Assembly: GCF_014396975.1 (NCBI RefSeq)
Contig: NZ_CP060719.1
Span: 1,708,001 to 1,772,000, forward strand
Reading direction: 5' to 3'
DNA: 64,000 bases
From: Thermomonas carbonis
GTDB taxonomy: Bacteria; Pseudomonadota; Gammaproteobacteria; Xanthomonadales; Xanthomonadaceae
In this document: one piece after another, positions 1-8,788 of the stretch
How the letters are laid out: the number at the start of each line of letters is the position of its first letter
How positions within the stretch are numbered: the first letter of the stretch is position 1
The notes under the pieces: model-generated
What the model was told of the DNA's origin: nothing
Databases searched by the model: none
The model's input: only the letters and a program-made list of their open reading frames with translations
Program-made: the position numbers and the translations under genes

Positions 1-1
1 G

Positions 2-322
2 CTGCGCTTCGCCCGCGCGGTCGCGATCAGTACGGGCGAGCCGCAGGACGTGGTCTTCGATCCGCAGGGCCGCAGCTGGCGCGGCGCGAAAGGCCGCAGC
101 GGCAGTCTGCCGGGCGAGGGCGACGTGGTCTTCACGGGTGCCGGTACCGCCCAGTTCGCCGATACCGCCGATGAAGCGGGCAAGGGCGTGGTGCGGTTCT
201 TCCCCGATGGCGCGGCCACCGGCGGGCGCGTGCGGCTGCTCGCGAATGGCGCGGGGTGGGATGTGGACGTGCGCTGGCTGACCGGCGAGGTGGTGATGCG
301 CCGCGTGCGGGACGTGCAATGA
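2..322 (+). CDS. gspH: Type II secretion pseudopilin GspH/XpsH (3' part only)
   Basis: C-terminal 106 residues of a minor pseudopilin; the start and the prepilin N-terminus lie left of the window. The visible part opens LRFARAVAISTGEP and contains the FFPDG..TGGRV stretch typical of GspH globular domains. In the family, GspH is cleaved by the prepilin peptidase and joins the periplasmic pseudopilus. The stop overlaps the gspI start by 4 bp (ATGA), so it belongs to the operon that follows. The identification rests on this short stretch plus a very strong gene order (H-I-J-K-L-M-N-D). Confidence 0.85.
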   Translation: MRFARAVAISTGEPQDVVFDPQGRSWRGAKGRSGSLPGEGDVVFTGAGTAQFADTADEAGKGVVRFFPDGAATGGRVRLLANGAGWDVDVRWLTGEVVMRRVRDVQ

Positions 323-771
323 CGCGTCCGCAGATGCATCGCGTCGCCAAGCGCAAGCGTGCCGCAGCCGGCTTCACCCTGATCGAGATCATCGTGGCGT
401 TCGGCGTTCTTGCGCTGGGTCTCACGTTGTTGATCGGCACCTTGTCCGGCGCGACTCGGCAGGTGCGCCAGGCCGGCGATGCCGGGCGCGCGGCGCTGCA
501 TGCGCAGACGCTGCTAGCCGAGCACGCCAGTACGTTGCAGGGGCCAGCGAATGACGATGGCGAGCTGGAGGACGGCCGGTATCGCTGGCAGTTGCGGGCC
601 ACGCCGTGGACCGATCCGGCGGCACGTGGCGGATCGGTGCAGGTTGACCCCGGTGCCGCCCGCCTGCTGCACGTGCAGCTGGACATCGAATGGGCCGAGG
701 GCGATCCGCAGCAACGCCTGCAAGTCAGCAGCCTGCGTCTGGCCTTGCCCGCGCAGGGCGGACGGCCGTGA
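319..771 (+). CDS. gspI: Type II secretion minor pseudopilin GspI/XpsI
   Basis: 150 aa. The prepilin motif G18|FTLIE has Phe at +1 and Glu at +5 and is followed by a hydrophobic helix (about residues 19-40), as expected for substrates of the prepilin peptidase encoded at 46689-47552. A short globular domain follows. In the family, GspI, J and K form the tip of the pseudopilus. The ATG at 319 is chosen because it overlaps the gspH stop in ATGA and puts the cleavage site at residue 18; a longer in-frame reading from 256 would overlap gspH and has no leader logic. Confidence 0.93.
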   Translation: MTRPQMHRVAKRKRAAAGFTLIEIIVAFGVLALGLTLLIGTLSGATRQVRQAGDAGRAALHAQTLLAEHASTLQGPANDDGELEDGRYRWQLRATPWTDPAARGGSVQVDPGAARLLHVQLDIEWAEGDPQQRLQVSSLRLALPAQGGRP

Positions 772-1484
772 TGCGCCGCGCCGCCGGCTTCAGTACGGCC
801 CTCGCGCGCAGCCCTCGGGCGTTCAGCCGGCCAGGCGGCAGTGCCGCCAAAACGGCCGGCTTCACCTTGCTGGAAGTGCTGCTGGCGACCAGCTTGCTGG
901 CGGCTGCGATGGCGCTCGGCTTCGCCACCCTGCGTGCGGCCGCTGCCACCGCGCAGCGCGGCGAGGCGATCGCCGAACGCAACGAACGCATCCGCGCCGT
1001 CTCCGATTTCCTGCGCCGGCGCATCGGCGGGGCGCAGGGCGTCGTCTTCGAACTCGATCCCGGCACCGGCGCGTCGAAGCGTTTCGAGGGCGATGCAAAT
1101 TCGATGCGCTTTGTCGCCGACCTGCCGGATTACCTCGGGCGTGGTGGGCCGCATCTGCACGCGCTGGGCGTCGGCCGCGGTGCCGAGGCCGGGCTCGGCC
1201 TGCTGATCGATTTCCGCATGGTGCAAGCCGGCCAACTCGTCCCCGGCAGCGCCGCCCGCCCGCCTGAACCGCTGGCGGAGGGCCTGAGACAGGTGCGCTT
1301 CGCCTATCGCTCGCTCACCGGCAACGGCGAGTTCGGCCCCTGGGAAGCCGTTTGGGAAGACCCGGCAAAACTGCCGCTGCAGGTGCGCGTGCAAATCGTC
1401 GATGGGCGCGGCCCGTGGCCCGATCTGGTGGTCGCGTTGCCGGTCGCGGGTAGCTTCGCCACCCTCGGGGATGCCCAGCAATGA
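771..1484 (+). CDS. gspJ: Type II secretion minor pseudopilin GspJ/XpsJ
   Basis: 237 aa. The prepilin cleavage motif G30|FTLLE is followed by a hydrophobic helix and a beta-rich domain whose end (GPWPDLVVALPVAG) resembles GspJ. The 30-residue leader is longer than usual, but the ATG at 771 shares one base with the gspI stop (TGATG), which favours it. GspJ is part of the I-J-K tip complex of the pseudopilus. Position 3 in the visible operon matches xpsJ. Confidence 0.92.
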   Translation: MRRAAGFSTALARSPRAFSRPGGSAAKTAGFTLLEVLLATSLLAAAMALGFATLRAAAATAQRGEAIAERNERIRAVSDFLRRRIGGAQGVVFELDPGTGASKRFEGDANSMRFVADLPDYLGRGGPHLHALGVGRGAEAGLGLLIDFRMVQAGQLVPGSAARPPEPLAEGLRQVRFAYRSLTGNGEFGPWEAVWEDPAKLPLQVRVQIVDGRGPWPDLVVALPVAGSFATLGDAQQ

Positions 1485-2311
1485 GCCGGAGTCGGGGCGC
1501 GGCGTTGTTGCTGGTGATGTGGCTGGTGCTGCTGCTGAGCGGGCTGGTCGCCGGTTATGCGATGTCGGCACGGATCGAGTCCTTGCAGGGCAATGGCGCG
1601 GCGCGGGGCGTGGTCGCCGGAGAGGCCGCGCGGGCCGGCGTGGAGCTCGCGGTATCGCGCCTGCTGGAACAGGATCCGACGCAGCGCTGGGCGGCCGATG
1701 GCCGCGCCTACAAGATGCCGTTCGGGCGCGCTGCGGTCTCGGTCGTGATCCTCGATGAAGCGGCCAAGATCGACCTCAATGCCGCCGCCCCGACCTTGCT
1801 GGCCGGCCTGTTCGAGGAACTCGGCGAACCGCGCGAGCGCGCCGCGCGCCTGGCCGCTGCGATCGTCGACTGGCGTGACCCCGACAACCTCAGCCAGCCC
1901 GCCGGTGGTGCCGAGGATCCGGCCTATGCCTCCGCCGGCCTGGCCTGGGGCGCGAAGGACGCACCGTTCGACAGCGTGGCCGAACTAGCCCAAGTGCTGG
2001 GCATCCGTCCGGCGTTGGTCGCGGCCGCCGTACCGCACCTCACCGTGTATTCCAGCAACGCCACACCTGACGCGAACATCGCCGATCCGGTCGTGCTGGC
2101 GGCGATGGGCCTGCAGCCGCGGAGCGCACCGATCGACCCGGATGCGCCACCAGCAAGCGCCGGCAGCGGCACGTATAGTATCGATAGTCGTGCCCGACTC
2201 CCCGATGGTCGCAGTGCACATCTGTCGGTAGTCCTGCGAATGGGAGGCAACGCTTTGCCCGGATCGACGTACACGCCGCTGCGTTGGCAGGCGGGGAGCG
2301 ACGCACGGTGA
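1481..2311 (+). CDS. gspK: Type II secretion pseudopilin GspK/XpsK
   Basis: 276 aa. It starts MSRSRGAALLLVMWL, a short leader with a cleavage glycine at residue 6 and a hydrophobic helix but no Glu at +5, which is characteristic of GspK among pseudopilins. The large domain contains AKIDLNAA and AIVDWRDPDN, hallmark GspK stretches. GspK caps the pseudopilus. The start overlaps the gspJ stop (ATGA, 1481-1484) and the stop overlaps the gspL start (GTGA). Confidence 0.93.
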   Translation: MSRSRGAALLLVMWLVLLLSGLVAGYAMSARIESLQGNGAARGVVAGEAARAGVELAVSRLLEQDPTQRWAADGRAYKMPFGRAAVSVVILDEAAKIDLNAAAPTLLAGLFEELGEPRERAARLAAAIVDWRDPDNLSQPAGGAEDPAYASAGLAWGAKDAPFDSVAELAQVLGIRPALVAAAVPHLTVYSSNATPDANIADPVVLAAMGLQPRSAPIDPDAPPASAGSGTYSIDSRARLPDGRSAHLSVVLRMGGNALPGSTYTPLRWQAGSDAR

Positions 2312-3447
2312 GCGCGATGCCTGCACGCCTGGGCAATGCCGGGGTTGGCCTGCGCGGGTTCATCGCCTGGTGGAGCGCCGGCCTGCGCGCCTGGCTGCCG
2401 CTGCGGTGGCAACACCTGCTGTCCGCCAATGGCGACCGCGTATTGCTGCAGGTGCAGGGCGATGGCGTGCAGTTGCGCCGCCAGCGCGCCGACAGCGTGC
2501 AGGACGTGGCGATGTTGCCGCTGCAGGTGCACGGTGCCGCCGATGGCCGCGATCCGCTGGCCGGGGTACTGGCCGATGCCGCCGCGGAGTTGCCGCGCTG
2601 GCTGGTGTTGCCGGCGTCGCAGGGGCTGCGCCGTCCGTTGTTGTTGCCGGCCGCCGCGCGCGAACGTCTGCGCGACATGCTGGCCTTCGAGATCGAACGA
2701 CAGACCCCATTCGCCGCTGCCGACGTGGTCCACGACGGCCGCCTGCTGGGCGTGCGCGAGGACGGCCAGTTGCAGGTCGAACTGGTGGTGGTGCCGCGCC
2801 GCGCGCTGGACGCGCAGATGACGCAACTCGGCGCGATGACGGCAACCCTGGCCGGCGTGGATCTGCTGGATGCCGAGGGCCGTACGCTCGGGGTGAACCT
2901 GCTGCCGCCGGCGCAACGTCTGCAGGAGCGCAATCCGTGGCGCGTGTGGAACCTGATCCTGGGCGCGGTCGCGCTGCTGGCACTTGGCCTTGCGCTGGCG
3001 CAGGTGGTCGACAACCGCCGCGCCGCCGCCGATGCCTTGCAGGCCGAGGTCGCATCGCGCAGCACTCAGGCCCGCGCCGTCGCCGAACAGCGCCAGCGCC
3101 TGGTGGATGCGGTCGAAGGCGGCGCCTACCTGCAGCGCCAGCGCAATGGCCGCGCCTCGGTGATCGAAGTCATCGACGCATTGTCGCCGCGCTTGCCGGA
3201 TGGCACCTACCTCGAGAAATTGAGCATCGAAGGCGAGCAGCTGACCCTGCTGGGCCTGTCCAACCAGGCTGCGGCGCTGGTCGGCAAGCTGGAAGGCGCG
3301 CCGCAATGGGACCTGCCTGCGTTGAGCGGTGCCCTGCAGACCGATCCGCGCACGCGCATGGATCGCTTCACCATCGTCGCGCAACTGCGTGGCACCGCTG
3401 CCGAGAAGTCCACCGACAAGCAGGGGGCCGCCGGTGGCGCGCGCTGA
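2308..3447 (+). CDS. gspL: Type II secretion assembly platform protein GspL/XpsL
   Basis: 379 aa from the GTG at 2308, which overlaps the gspK stop; an ATG lies three codons later and an upstream TTG at 2284 looks unused. An N-terminal cytoplasmic actin-like half is followed by one transmembrane helix (about 213-233) and a periplasmic PilN/GspL-like ferredoxin-type domain. In the family it links the secretion ATPase GspE (outside this window) to the inner-membrane platform and partners GspM, encoded next. Sequence similarity in this family is low, so topology and position carry much of the call. Confidence 0.88.
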   Translation: MSAMPARLGNAGVGLRGFIAWWSAGLRAWLPLRWQHLLSANGDRVLLQVQGDGVQLRRQRADSVQDVAMLPLQVHGAADGRDPLAGVLADAAAELPRWLVLPASQGLRRPLLLPAAARERLRDMLAFEIERQTPFAAADVVHDGRLLGVREDGQLQVELVVVPRRALDAQMTQLGAMTATLAGVDLLDAEGRTLGVNLLPPAQRLQERNPWRVWNLILGAVALLALGLALAQVVDNRRAAADALQAEVASRSTQARAVAEQRQRLVDAVEGGAYLQRQRNGRASVIEVIDALSPRLPDGTYLEKLSIEGEQLTLLGLSNQAAALVGKLEGAPQWDLPALSGALQTDPRTRMDRFTIVAQLRGTAAEKSTDKQGAAGGAR

Positions 3448-4042
3448 CCGCGACCGCTGGCTGGCACTGGTCTTGCTGCTGGCGGTGATCGGGCTGGTGT
3501 ACCTGTTGCTGGTGCATCCGTTGTTCACCGTGCCGCTGCGCGAGGCCGACGCCCGCATCGCCGAACTGCGCGAGCGCGATGCGCGGGTGCGCAGCCTGCT
3601 GGCGCAGCGTCCGCAGATCGAACAACGCCTGGCCGAACTCGATGCGCGCGGCGGCGCGTCCGGCTTCCTGGCCGAGCCCACCAGCGAACTCGCCACCGCC
3701 GCGCTGATCCAGCAACTGGAGCGCGTGGTCGGCGAAGCCAGCCCGGGCAACCGCGGCTGCGCCATCGTCAACCGCGCGCCGCTGTCCGGCGACCCACCGC
3801 CGGGCCGCTACCGCCGGGTCACCGTGCAGGTGCGCCTGCGCTGCGGCAATGCGGAAACCTTGGCGGTCCTGCACACCCTGGAGTCCACGCGTCCGTACCT
3901 GTTCGTCGACATGCTCTCGATCGCCGCGCAACGCTATTTCGCGATCCCCGGCAGTGCGCAGCCGCAGGAAGGCGGGCTGGACGTGAGCTTCGACCTGCAT
4001 GGCTACCTGCGACCGGCACCGGGGGTGGCGCGTGCGGACTGA
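3434..4042 (+). CDS. gspM: Type II secretion assembly platform protein GspM/XpsM
   Basis: 202 aa from the GTG at 3434, giving a 14-bp overlap with gspL. A single transmembrane helix (about residues 9-27) is followed by a coiled-coil-prone stretch rich in Arg, Glu and Leu (READARIAELRERDARV) and a small periplasmic domain. Size, topology and position between L and N match GspM, the partner of GspL. A longer frame from 3329 would sit deep inside gspL and is not supported. Confidence 0.87.
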   Translation: MARADRDRWLALVLLLAVIGLVYLLLVHPLFTVPLREADARIAELRERDARVRSLLAQRPQIEQRLAELDARGGASGFLAEPTSELATAALIQQLERVVGEASPGNRGCAIVNRAPLSGDPPPGRYRRVTVQVRLRCGNAETLAVLHTLESTRPYLFVDMLSIAAQRYFAIPGSAQPQEGGLDVSFDLHGYLRPAPGVARAD

Positions 4043-4784
4043 GCGCAGCCTGCTGCAACGTTTCGCCCAGGCGCGACCGCTGACGTGGCTGTTGGCCGGC
4101 ATCTGCAGCTGGGCCCTGCTGCTGTGGCTGGGCGCGCTGCTGGGCATGGGCGGGCGCGTTGCCGCGGTCGAACCGCAGCCGGCCAGCGCCTTGCCGCAAC
4201 CCCGGCCGGCCACGCCGGACCGGATCGGGCCGCTGATCCGTTACGCGGAAGCCGCGGCGCGTCCGTTGTTCACCCAGGATCGTCGCCCGCGCGGCTTCCT
4301 GGCCAGCGTGCCCGAAGGCGAGGGCGAAGCCGCGCAGAGCCAGTCGCTGGATTTCATCCTGACCGGCGTGCTGATCAGCCCGCAGGTGCGCCTGGCGACC
4401 CTGCAGCCCAGCGGTGGCGGCGAAGCCCAGCGCGTGCGCGAGGGCAGTTCACCCGACGGCGCGAACGGCTGGCGCCTGCTGGAAGTGCAGCCGCGCCGCG
4501 TCGTGTTCGAAGGCAGCAGCGGCCAGGTCACCCTGGATCTGCGCACCTTCGGCGGCAGTGGCCAGGCGCCGGGTGCGGTGGCCGTCCCCACCCCCGCGGT
4601 ACCGCCGCCGCCCACGACGCAAAGCACGGACGCGGGTCCACCGCAGTCCGAGGCCGCGCGCATCGAAACCATCCGTCGCCGCATCGAGGCCCGTCGCGCG
4701 CAACTGCGCGCCGGCTCGGGTAACGGCAACACCAACAACAACGGCACGCCGCCCTCGCCGGCGACCGCGCCGCGACGGCAATAA
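4032..4784 (+). CDS. gspN: Type II secretion protein N (XpsN, GspC-like)
   Basis: 250 aa from the GTG at 4032 (11-bp overlap with gspM). One transmembrane helix lies near residues 18-40. A periplasmic region follows containing the homology-region-like segment LDFILTGVLISPQVRLATL, then a Pro-rich linker and an Arg/Asn-rich low-complexity tail. In Xanthomonas, XpsN takes the GspC role, linking the L/M inner-membrane complex to secretin D, which is encoded next. The tail is poorly conserved in appearance. Confidence 0.85.
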   Translation: MRTERSLLQRFAQARPLTWLLAGICSWALLLWLGALLGMGGRVAAVEPQPASALPQPRPATPDRIGPLIRYAEAAARPLFTQDRRPRGFLASVPEGEGEAAQSQSLDFILTGVLISPQVRLATLQPSGGGEAQRVREGSSPDGANGWRLLEVQPRRVVFEGSSGQVTLDLRTFGGSGQAPGAVAVPTPAVPPPPTTQSTDAGPPQSEAARIETIRRRIEARRAQLRAGSGNGNTNNNGTPPSPATAPRRQ

Positions 4785-4817
4785 GCAGTGCACGCCATGA
4801 ATGTGGAGTTTCCCCGA

Positions 4818-6989
4818 ATGAACCTGCGCCCTTTCCTGATCGCCAGCCTGCTCGGCCTGCTGGCGGCCTGCGCCAGCAACCCGCAACCGCAGATCCGTCA
4901 TGCGGACCGGTTGCCTGCGGGGCAGGCCGGCCAACAGGTTGCCGGCGACGATTCCGGCGTGAGCGGGATCCGCCGGGACGTATTGGAAGAACTCGGCCGT
5001 GACGGACCGAAGCCGGTGATCCGCCGCGGCAGCGCGTCGCCGATCAACCAGACGGCCGCCAGTGCGGCACCGCCGTCGTTGGTCAGCAGCGGCCAGGCCA
5101 GCTTCAACTTCGAAGGCGAGTCCCTGCATGCGGTGGTCAAGGCGATCCTGGGCGACATGCTCGGGCAGAGCTACAACATCGCGCCGGGCGTGCAGGGCAC
5201 GGTCACCGTGGCCACCCAGCGTCCGGTCGGTGCCGCCGGTGCGCTGAGCCTGCTGGAAAGCGTGCTGGCGCAGAACAATGCGCGCATGGTCTACAGCGAC
5301 GGTCGCTACAACATCGTCACCGCCGACCAGGCGCTGACCAGCGGCGTGGTGCCGCGTACCGGCTCCACTGCGCTGGCGCGCGGCTTCGAGTCGCGGGTGG
5401 TGCCGCTGCGTTTCGTCTCCGCGACCGAGATGGAAAAGATCCTCAAGCCATATGCGCGACCGAACGCCATCGTCAGCGTCGACGGCGCGCGCAACATGCT
5501 GACCATCGCAGGCACCCGCGCCGAGTTGGACAACTACCTGCGCACCATCCAGGTGTTCGATGTCGACTGGATGGCGAGCATGTCGGTGGGCGTGTATCCG
5601 CTGCAGTCGGGCCGTGCCAGCGACGTGGTGCAGGACCTGGAGCGGGTGTTCGGCGAAGAGGGCAAGTCGCCGACCGCCGGGATGTTCCGTTTCATGCCGC
5701 TGGACAGCAGCAACGCGGTGATGGTCATCACCAGCCAGCCGAAATACCTGGACGACATCCAGCAGTGGATCGACCGGATCGAGGGCGGCAGCGGCGATGG
5801 CCGCCTGTTCTCCTACGAGCTGAAGTACATCAAGGCGCGCGACCTGGCCGACCGCCTGGCCGAGGTGTTCGGCGGCGGCAGTGGCAACAGCGGCAGCGAA
5901 TCGCCGTCGATGATGCCCGGCGTGGGCACCACCGAGATCAGCGACGCCGGCATCGACGACAAGTCCGGCACCTCCAGCGCCGCGATCAACAGCGGATTGG
6001 GCGATGGCGGCAACCTGCCCAACAACCGCAGCGGCAACGGCAAGGTCACGCTGAAGGTCGAAGGGTCGGAAGTCGGCGTGTCGGCGGTGGAAGACACCAA
6101 CTCGCTGCTGGTGCGCGCCAATCCGTCGCAATGGAAGTCGATCCGCGAAGTGATCGAGCGGATCGACGTGATGCCGATGCAGGTGCACATCGAGGCGCAG
6201 GTGGTCAGCGTGGCGTTGAAGGGCGCGCTGCAGTACGGCGTCAGCTGGTTCTTCGACAACGCGGTGGGTTCGGAGGCGGCGGGCAACTTGCCGTATCCGA
6301 CCGGTCGCAACAGCTTCGGCAGCTATGGCGGCGGCGTGAGCAACATCCCGAATGTCGGCAACCTGCTCAGCTGGACCTTCCTCGGCAACAACGCGGCGGC
6401 GATCGTCAGCGCACTGGATCAAGTCACCGACGTGCGCACGCTGTCCGCGCCCTCGGTGTTCACCCAGAACAACCGCGAGGCCAGTCTCAACGTCGGCCAG
6501 CGCATCCCGATCTCGTCGGTCAGCCTCAACCCGGGGAACGGCAACGAGAACACGTACAGCTCGGTGCAGTACCTGGACACCGGCATCATCCTCAAGGTGC
6601 GCCCGCGAGTGACCCGCGACGGGCTGGTGTTCCTCGACATCGTCCAGGAAGTCAGCAAGCCGACCGGCGAAGCGGACGACAACGGCAATGTGCGCATCGA
6701 CACCAGCAAGGTCACCACCAGCGCGCTGGCCCCGAGCGGTGAGACCATCGTGCTGGCGGGCCTGATCAGCGAGGGCACGAATCGCAATTCGACCGGTGTG
6801 CCCGGCCTGAGCCGGATCCCGTGGGTCGGCGGCCTGTTCGGCCAGCAGGGCCAGACCAAGACCCGCGACGAACTGGTGGTGCTGATCACACCGACCGTGG
6901 TGCGCAATCCGATGGAAGCGCGCGAGCTCACCGACGAATACGGTCGCCGCTTCCGTGCGCTGGACCCGATCTACAAGCCGAAGCAGTGA
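4818..6989 (+). CDS. gspD: Type II secretion outer-membrane secretin GspD/XpsD (lipoprotein)
   Basis: 723 aa from the ATG at 4818, preceded by GGAG at 4804-4807; two other in-frame starts (4788, 4797) give a signal peptide that begins too late. The lipobox ends LLAAC with Cys18, matching the known lipoprotein nature of XpsD. N-domains (from about residue 90) lead into a secretin domain with a glycine-rich VPGLSRIPWVGGLFG motif near the C-terminus. Gly/Ser/Asn-rich segments near residues 355-410 form a loop. It is the outer-membrane pore through which folded exoproteins leave, and the last xps gene here. Confidence 0.96.
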   Translation: MNLRPFLIASLLGLLAACASNPQPQIRHADRLPAGQAGQQVAGDDSGVSGIRRDVLEELGRDGPKPVIRRGSASPINQTAASAAPPSLVSSGQASFNFEGESLHAVVKAILGDMLGQSYNIAPGVQGTVTVATQRPVGAAGALSLLESVLAQNNARMVYSDGRYNIVTADQALTSGVVPRTGSTALARGFESRVVPLRFVSATEMEKILKPYARPNAIVSVDGARNMLTIAGTRAELDNYLRTIQVFDVDWMASMSVGVYPLQSGRASDVVQDLERVFGEEGKSPTAGMFRFMPLDSSNAVMVITSQPKYLDDIQQWIDRIEGGSGDGRLFSYELKYIKARDLADRLAEVFGGGSGNSGSESPSMMPGVGTTEISDAGIDDKSGTSSAAINSGLGDGGNLPNNRSGNGKVTLKVEGSEVGVSAVEDTNSLLVRANPSQWKSIREVIERIDVMPMQVHIEAQVVSVALKGALQYGVSWFFDNAVGSEAAGNLPYPTGRNSFGSYGGGVSNIPNVGNLLSWTFLGNNAAAIVSALDQVTDVRTLSAPSVFTQNNREASLNVGQRIPISSVSLNPGNGNENTYSSVQYLDTGIILKVRPRVTRDGLVFLDIVQEVSKPTGEADDNGNVRIDTSKVTTSALAPSGETIVLAGLISEGTNRNSTGVPGLSRIPWVGGLFGQQGQTKTRDELVVLITPTVVRNPMEARELTDEYGRRFRALDPIYKPKQ

Positions 6990-7840
6990 GCCTGTCGGGC
7001 GCGTCGCTTCCCATCGTCCTGGTGCCGGTCGGCACCAACGAGGATGCGCTCGACGCCAGCCTGGCCGCACTGGATGCATCCACGCCGGTCGGCACGCGCG
7101 TGTGGCTGGCCGACGACGCGCAGGTCGGCCCGCGCGGCAACGCGATCATCGAACGCTGGCTGGCGCACACGCCGTTGCAGGCCGCGCATACGCGACGTGC
7201 GTCGCCGATCGGCGACGCCGCGCATCTCGACGAAGCGCTGCGCGCCTGCGGCGATGCCGATGTCGCGATCCTGGCCAGCGACGCGCGGCCGACACCGGGC
7301 TGGCTGGAACACCTGCACGATTGCCTGGCACGCGATCCATCGATCGCCACTGCCACGCCCTGGAGCAATGCCGGTGAAGCGGCGGCATGGCCGCGGATCG
7401 GCGAGATTGTCGAGGTCGATGCCTCGCCGGCACGTCTCGCGCGCGCCTGCGCGCAACTCGGCAACACGCATCCGTCGCTGCCGTCGGCGGTGACCCATGC
7501 GGTGCTGATTCGCGGCGCGGCGCGTGCGCGAGCCGGCGGGCTGGATCCGGCGAGTTACCGCTCCTGGTATGCGGCGTTGATCGATCTGTCGCTGCGCATG
7601 TCCGGACTCGGCGGGCGCAACGCGCTGTGCGAAACCGCCTTCGTCCTGCGCGAGGTCGAAGGCAAGCCGGCCGAAGGCGACATGGACGCGCTGTCGGTGC
7701 GCTGGCCGGCCTGGCATGCGCAGTTGGCCCACTTCCTGATGGACGATCCGTTGCGTGCGTTGCGCGAACGCATGGCCGAAGCGCTCGCAGGCGATGACGG
7801 CACGCCACCGCAGCCGGATCTGTTTGCGGACGTGCCATGA
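6986..7840 (+). CDS. Glycosyltransferase family 2-like protein
   Basis: 284 aa from a GTG at 6986 that overlaps the gspD stop (GTGA). It opens with a strand-turn pattern like GT-A enzymes (LPIVLVPVGTNEDAL) and has VAILASDARPTPGWL, which aligns with the metal/acceptor region of GT2 proteins, but a clean DXD is missing. It is coupled to the next glycosyltransferase by an ATGA overlap. Substrate is unknown; co-transcription with the secretin gene is suggested by the overlap only. Confidence 0.6.
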   Translation: MSLSGASLPIVLVPVGTNEDALDASLAALDASTPVGTRVWLADDAQVGPRGNAIIERWLAHTPLQAAHTRRASPIGDAAHLDEALRACGDADVAILASDARPTPGWLEHLHDCLARDPSIATATPWSNAGEAAAWPRIGEIVEVDASPARLARACAQLGNTHPSLPSAVTHAVLIRGAARARAGGLDPASYRSWYAALIDLSLRMSGLGGRNALCETAFVLREVEGKPAEGDMDALSVRWPAWHAQLAHFLMDDPLRALRERMAEALAGDDGTPPQPDLFADVP

Positions 7841-8760
7841 GTGGCGGCGACATCGCCGCCATCGTGGTCAGCTACGACAGCGAGGAAACCATCGACGACT
7901 GCCTCTCGCGCCTGCGCGCCGCAACGGGCGTGGTCGAGATCCGCGTGGTCGACAACCAATCGCGCGACGGCACCCTGGATATCGTGCAACGCCACGCACT
8001 GGCTGATCCGCGCCTGCGTTTCATCGCCAATCCCGACAACCCCGGTTTTGCGGTGGGCTGCAATCAGGGCGCGGCAGACAGTCGTGCGCCGTGGCTGGCC
8101 TTCGTCAATCCGGATTGCCTGGTCGAACCCGATTCGCTGGCGCGGATGCGTGCGCATGCGCATCGGGCCGTCGGCTTCGGCGAGGATGGCCCGCGTGACC
8201 TCAGCGAGTATTTCGATGCGGCGTTGCGCGGGCAGGGCGGCGATGTCGTCCTCGGTGCCGACCTGGTCGGCGAAGACGGCGTGCGCGATACCGCCGCGCG
8301 TCGCCGCGATCCGGATTTCGCGGCGATGCTTCGCGATCCGTCGCGCGCGCAACTCGGCATCGCCATCGATCCGTCGCAACGGGTGCAGGCGGTCGATGCG
8401 GTTTCGGGTGCGTTGATGCTGATGGCGCGTGGATTGTTCGAGTGCATCGGCGGCTTCGATGAACACTATCGATTGCATGCGGAAGACCTCGACCTGTGCC
8501 GTCGCGCGCGCGCAGAGGGCGCGATGGTGGCCTGCGCGAATGACGTGCAAGTGGTGCATGTGCGCGGGGTGTCGTCGCGCTCGCGGCCACTTTTCGTGGA
8601 ATGGCACAAGCACCGCGGCTTCTGGCGCTACTACCGCAAGTTCGATGCAGCGCGCGATGGTGCATTCGTTCGCGCCACGGTGTTCACGATGATCTGGGGG
8701 CGATTTCCGTTCGCGGCGCTGCGCGCCTCACTCCGTCGAAAAACAGGGCTGTCATCCTGA
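7837..8760 (+). CDS. Glycosyltransferase family 2 (rhamnosyltransferase-like)
   Basis: 307 aa. Classic GT2 signatures are visible: AAIVVSYDSEETIDDCL at the N-terminus, VVDNQSRDGT, NPGFAVGCNQG, NPDCLVEPDSL (the nucleotide-sugar/metal region) and GGFDEHYRLHAEDLDLC (acceptor/catalytic ED motif). This WcaE/rhamnosyltransferase-like pattern transfers a nucleotide-activated sugar to a lipid or polysaccharide acceptor at the cytoplasmic membrane. The start overlaps the preceding gene. The last codons and stop lie inside a palindromic repeat (8751-8777), so the C-terminus may be repeat-derived. Confidence 0.85.
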   Translation: MSGGDIAAIVVSYDSEETIDDCLSRLRAATGVVEIRVVDNQSRDGTLDIVQRHALADPRLRFIANPDNPGFAVGCNQGAADSRAPWLAFVNPDCLVEPDSLARMRAHAHRAVGFGEDGPRDLSEYFDAALRGQGGDVVLGADLVGEDGVRDTAARRRDPDFAAMLRDPSRAQLGIAIDPSQRVQAVDAVSGALMLMARGLFECIGGFDEHYRLHAEDLDLCRRARAEGAMVACANDVQVVHVRGVSSRSRPLFVEWHKHRGFWRYYRKFDAARDGAFVRATVFTMIWGRFPFAALRASLRRKTGLSS

Positions 8761-8777
8761 GCGAAGCGAAGGATGAC
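8751..8777. repeat. Short palindrome of the 'GTCATCC...GGATGAC' type
   Basis: An 8-bp perfect stem (GTCATCCT at 8751-8758, AGGATGAC at 8770-8777) encloses GAGCGAAGCGA. It sits between convergent genes and contains the stop codon of the upstream glycosyltransferase gene. It resembles dispersed intergenic palindromes seen in many bacteria and may act as a bidirectional transcription end. Confidence 0.6.
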
Positions 8778-8788
8778 TGGCGGAGCGC

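Noticed and set aside
4449..7079. 876-aa minus-strand frame opposite gspN and gspD
   Set aside because: Shadow of the secretin gene with no recognisable domain and no start signals.
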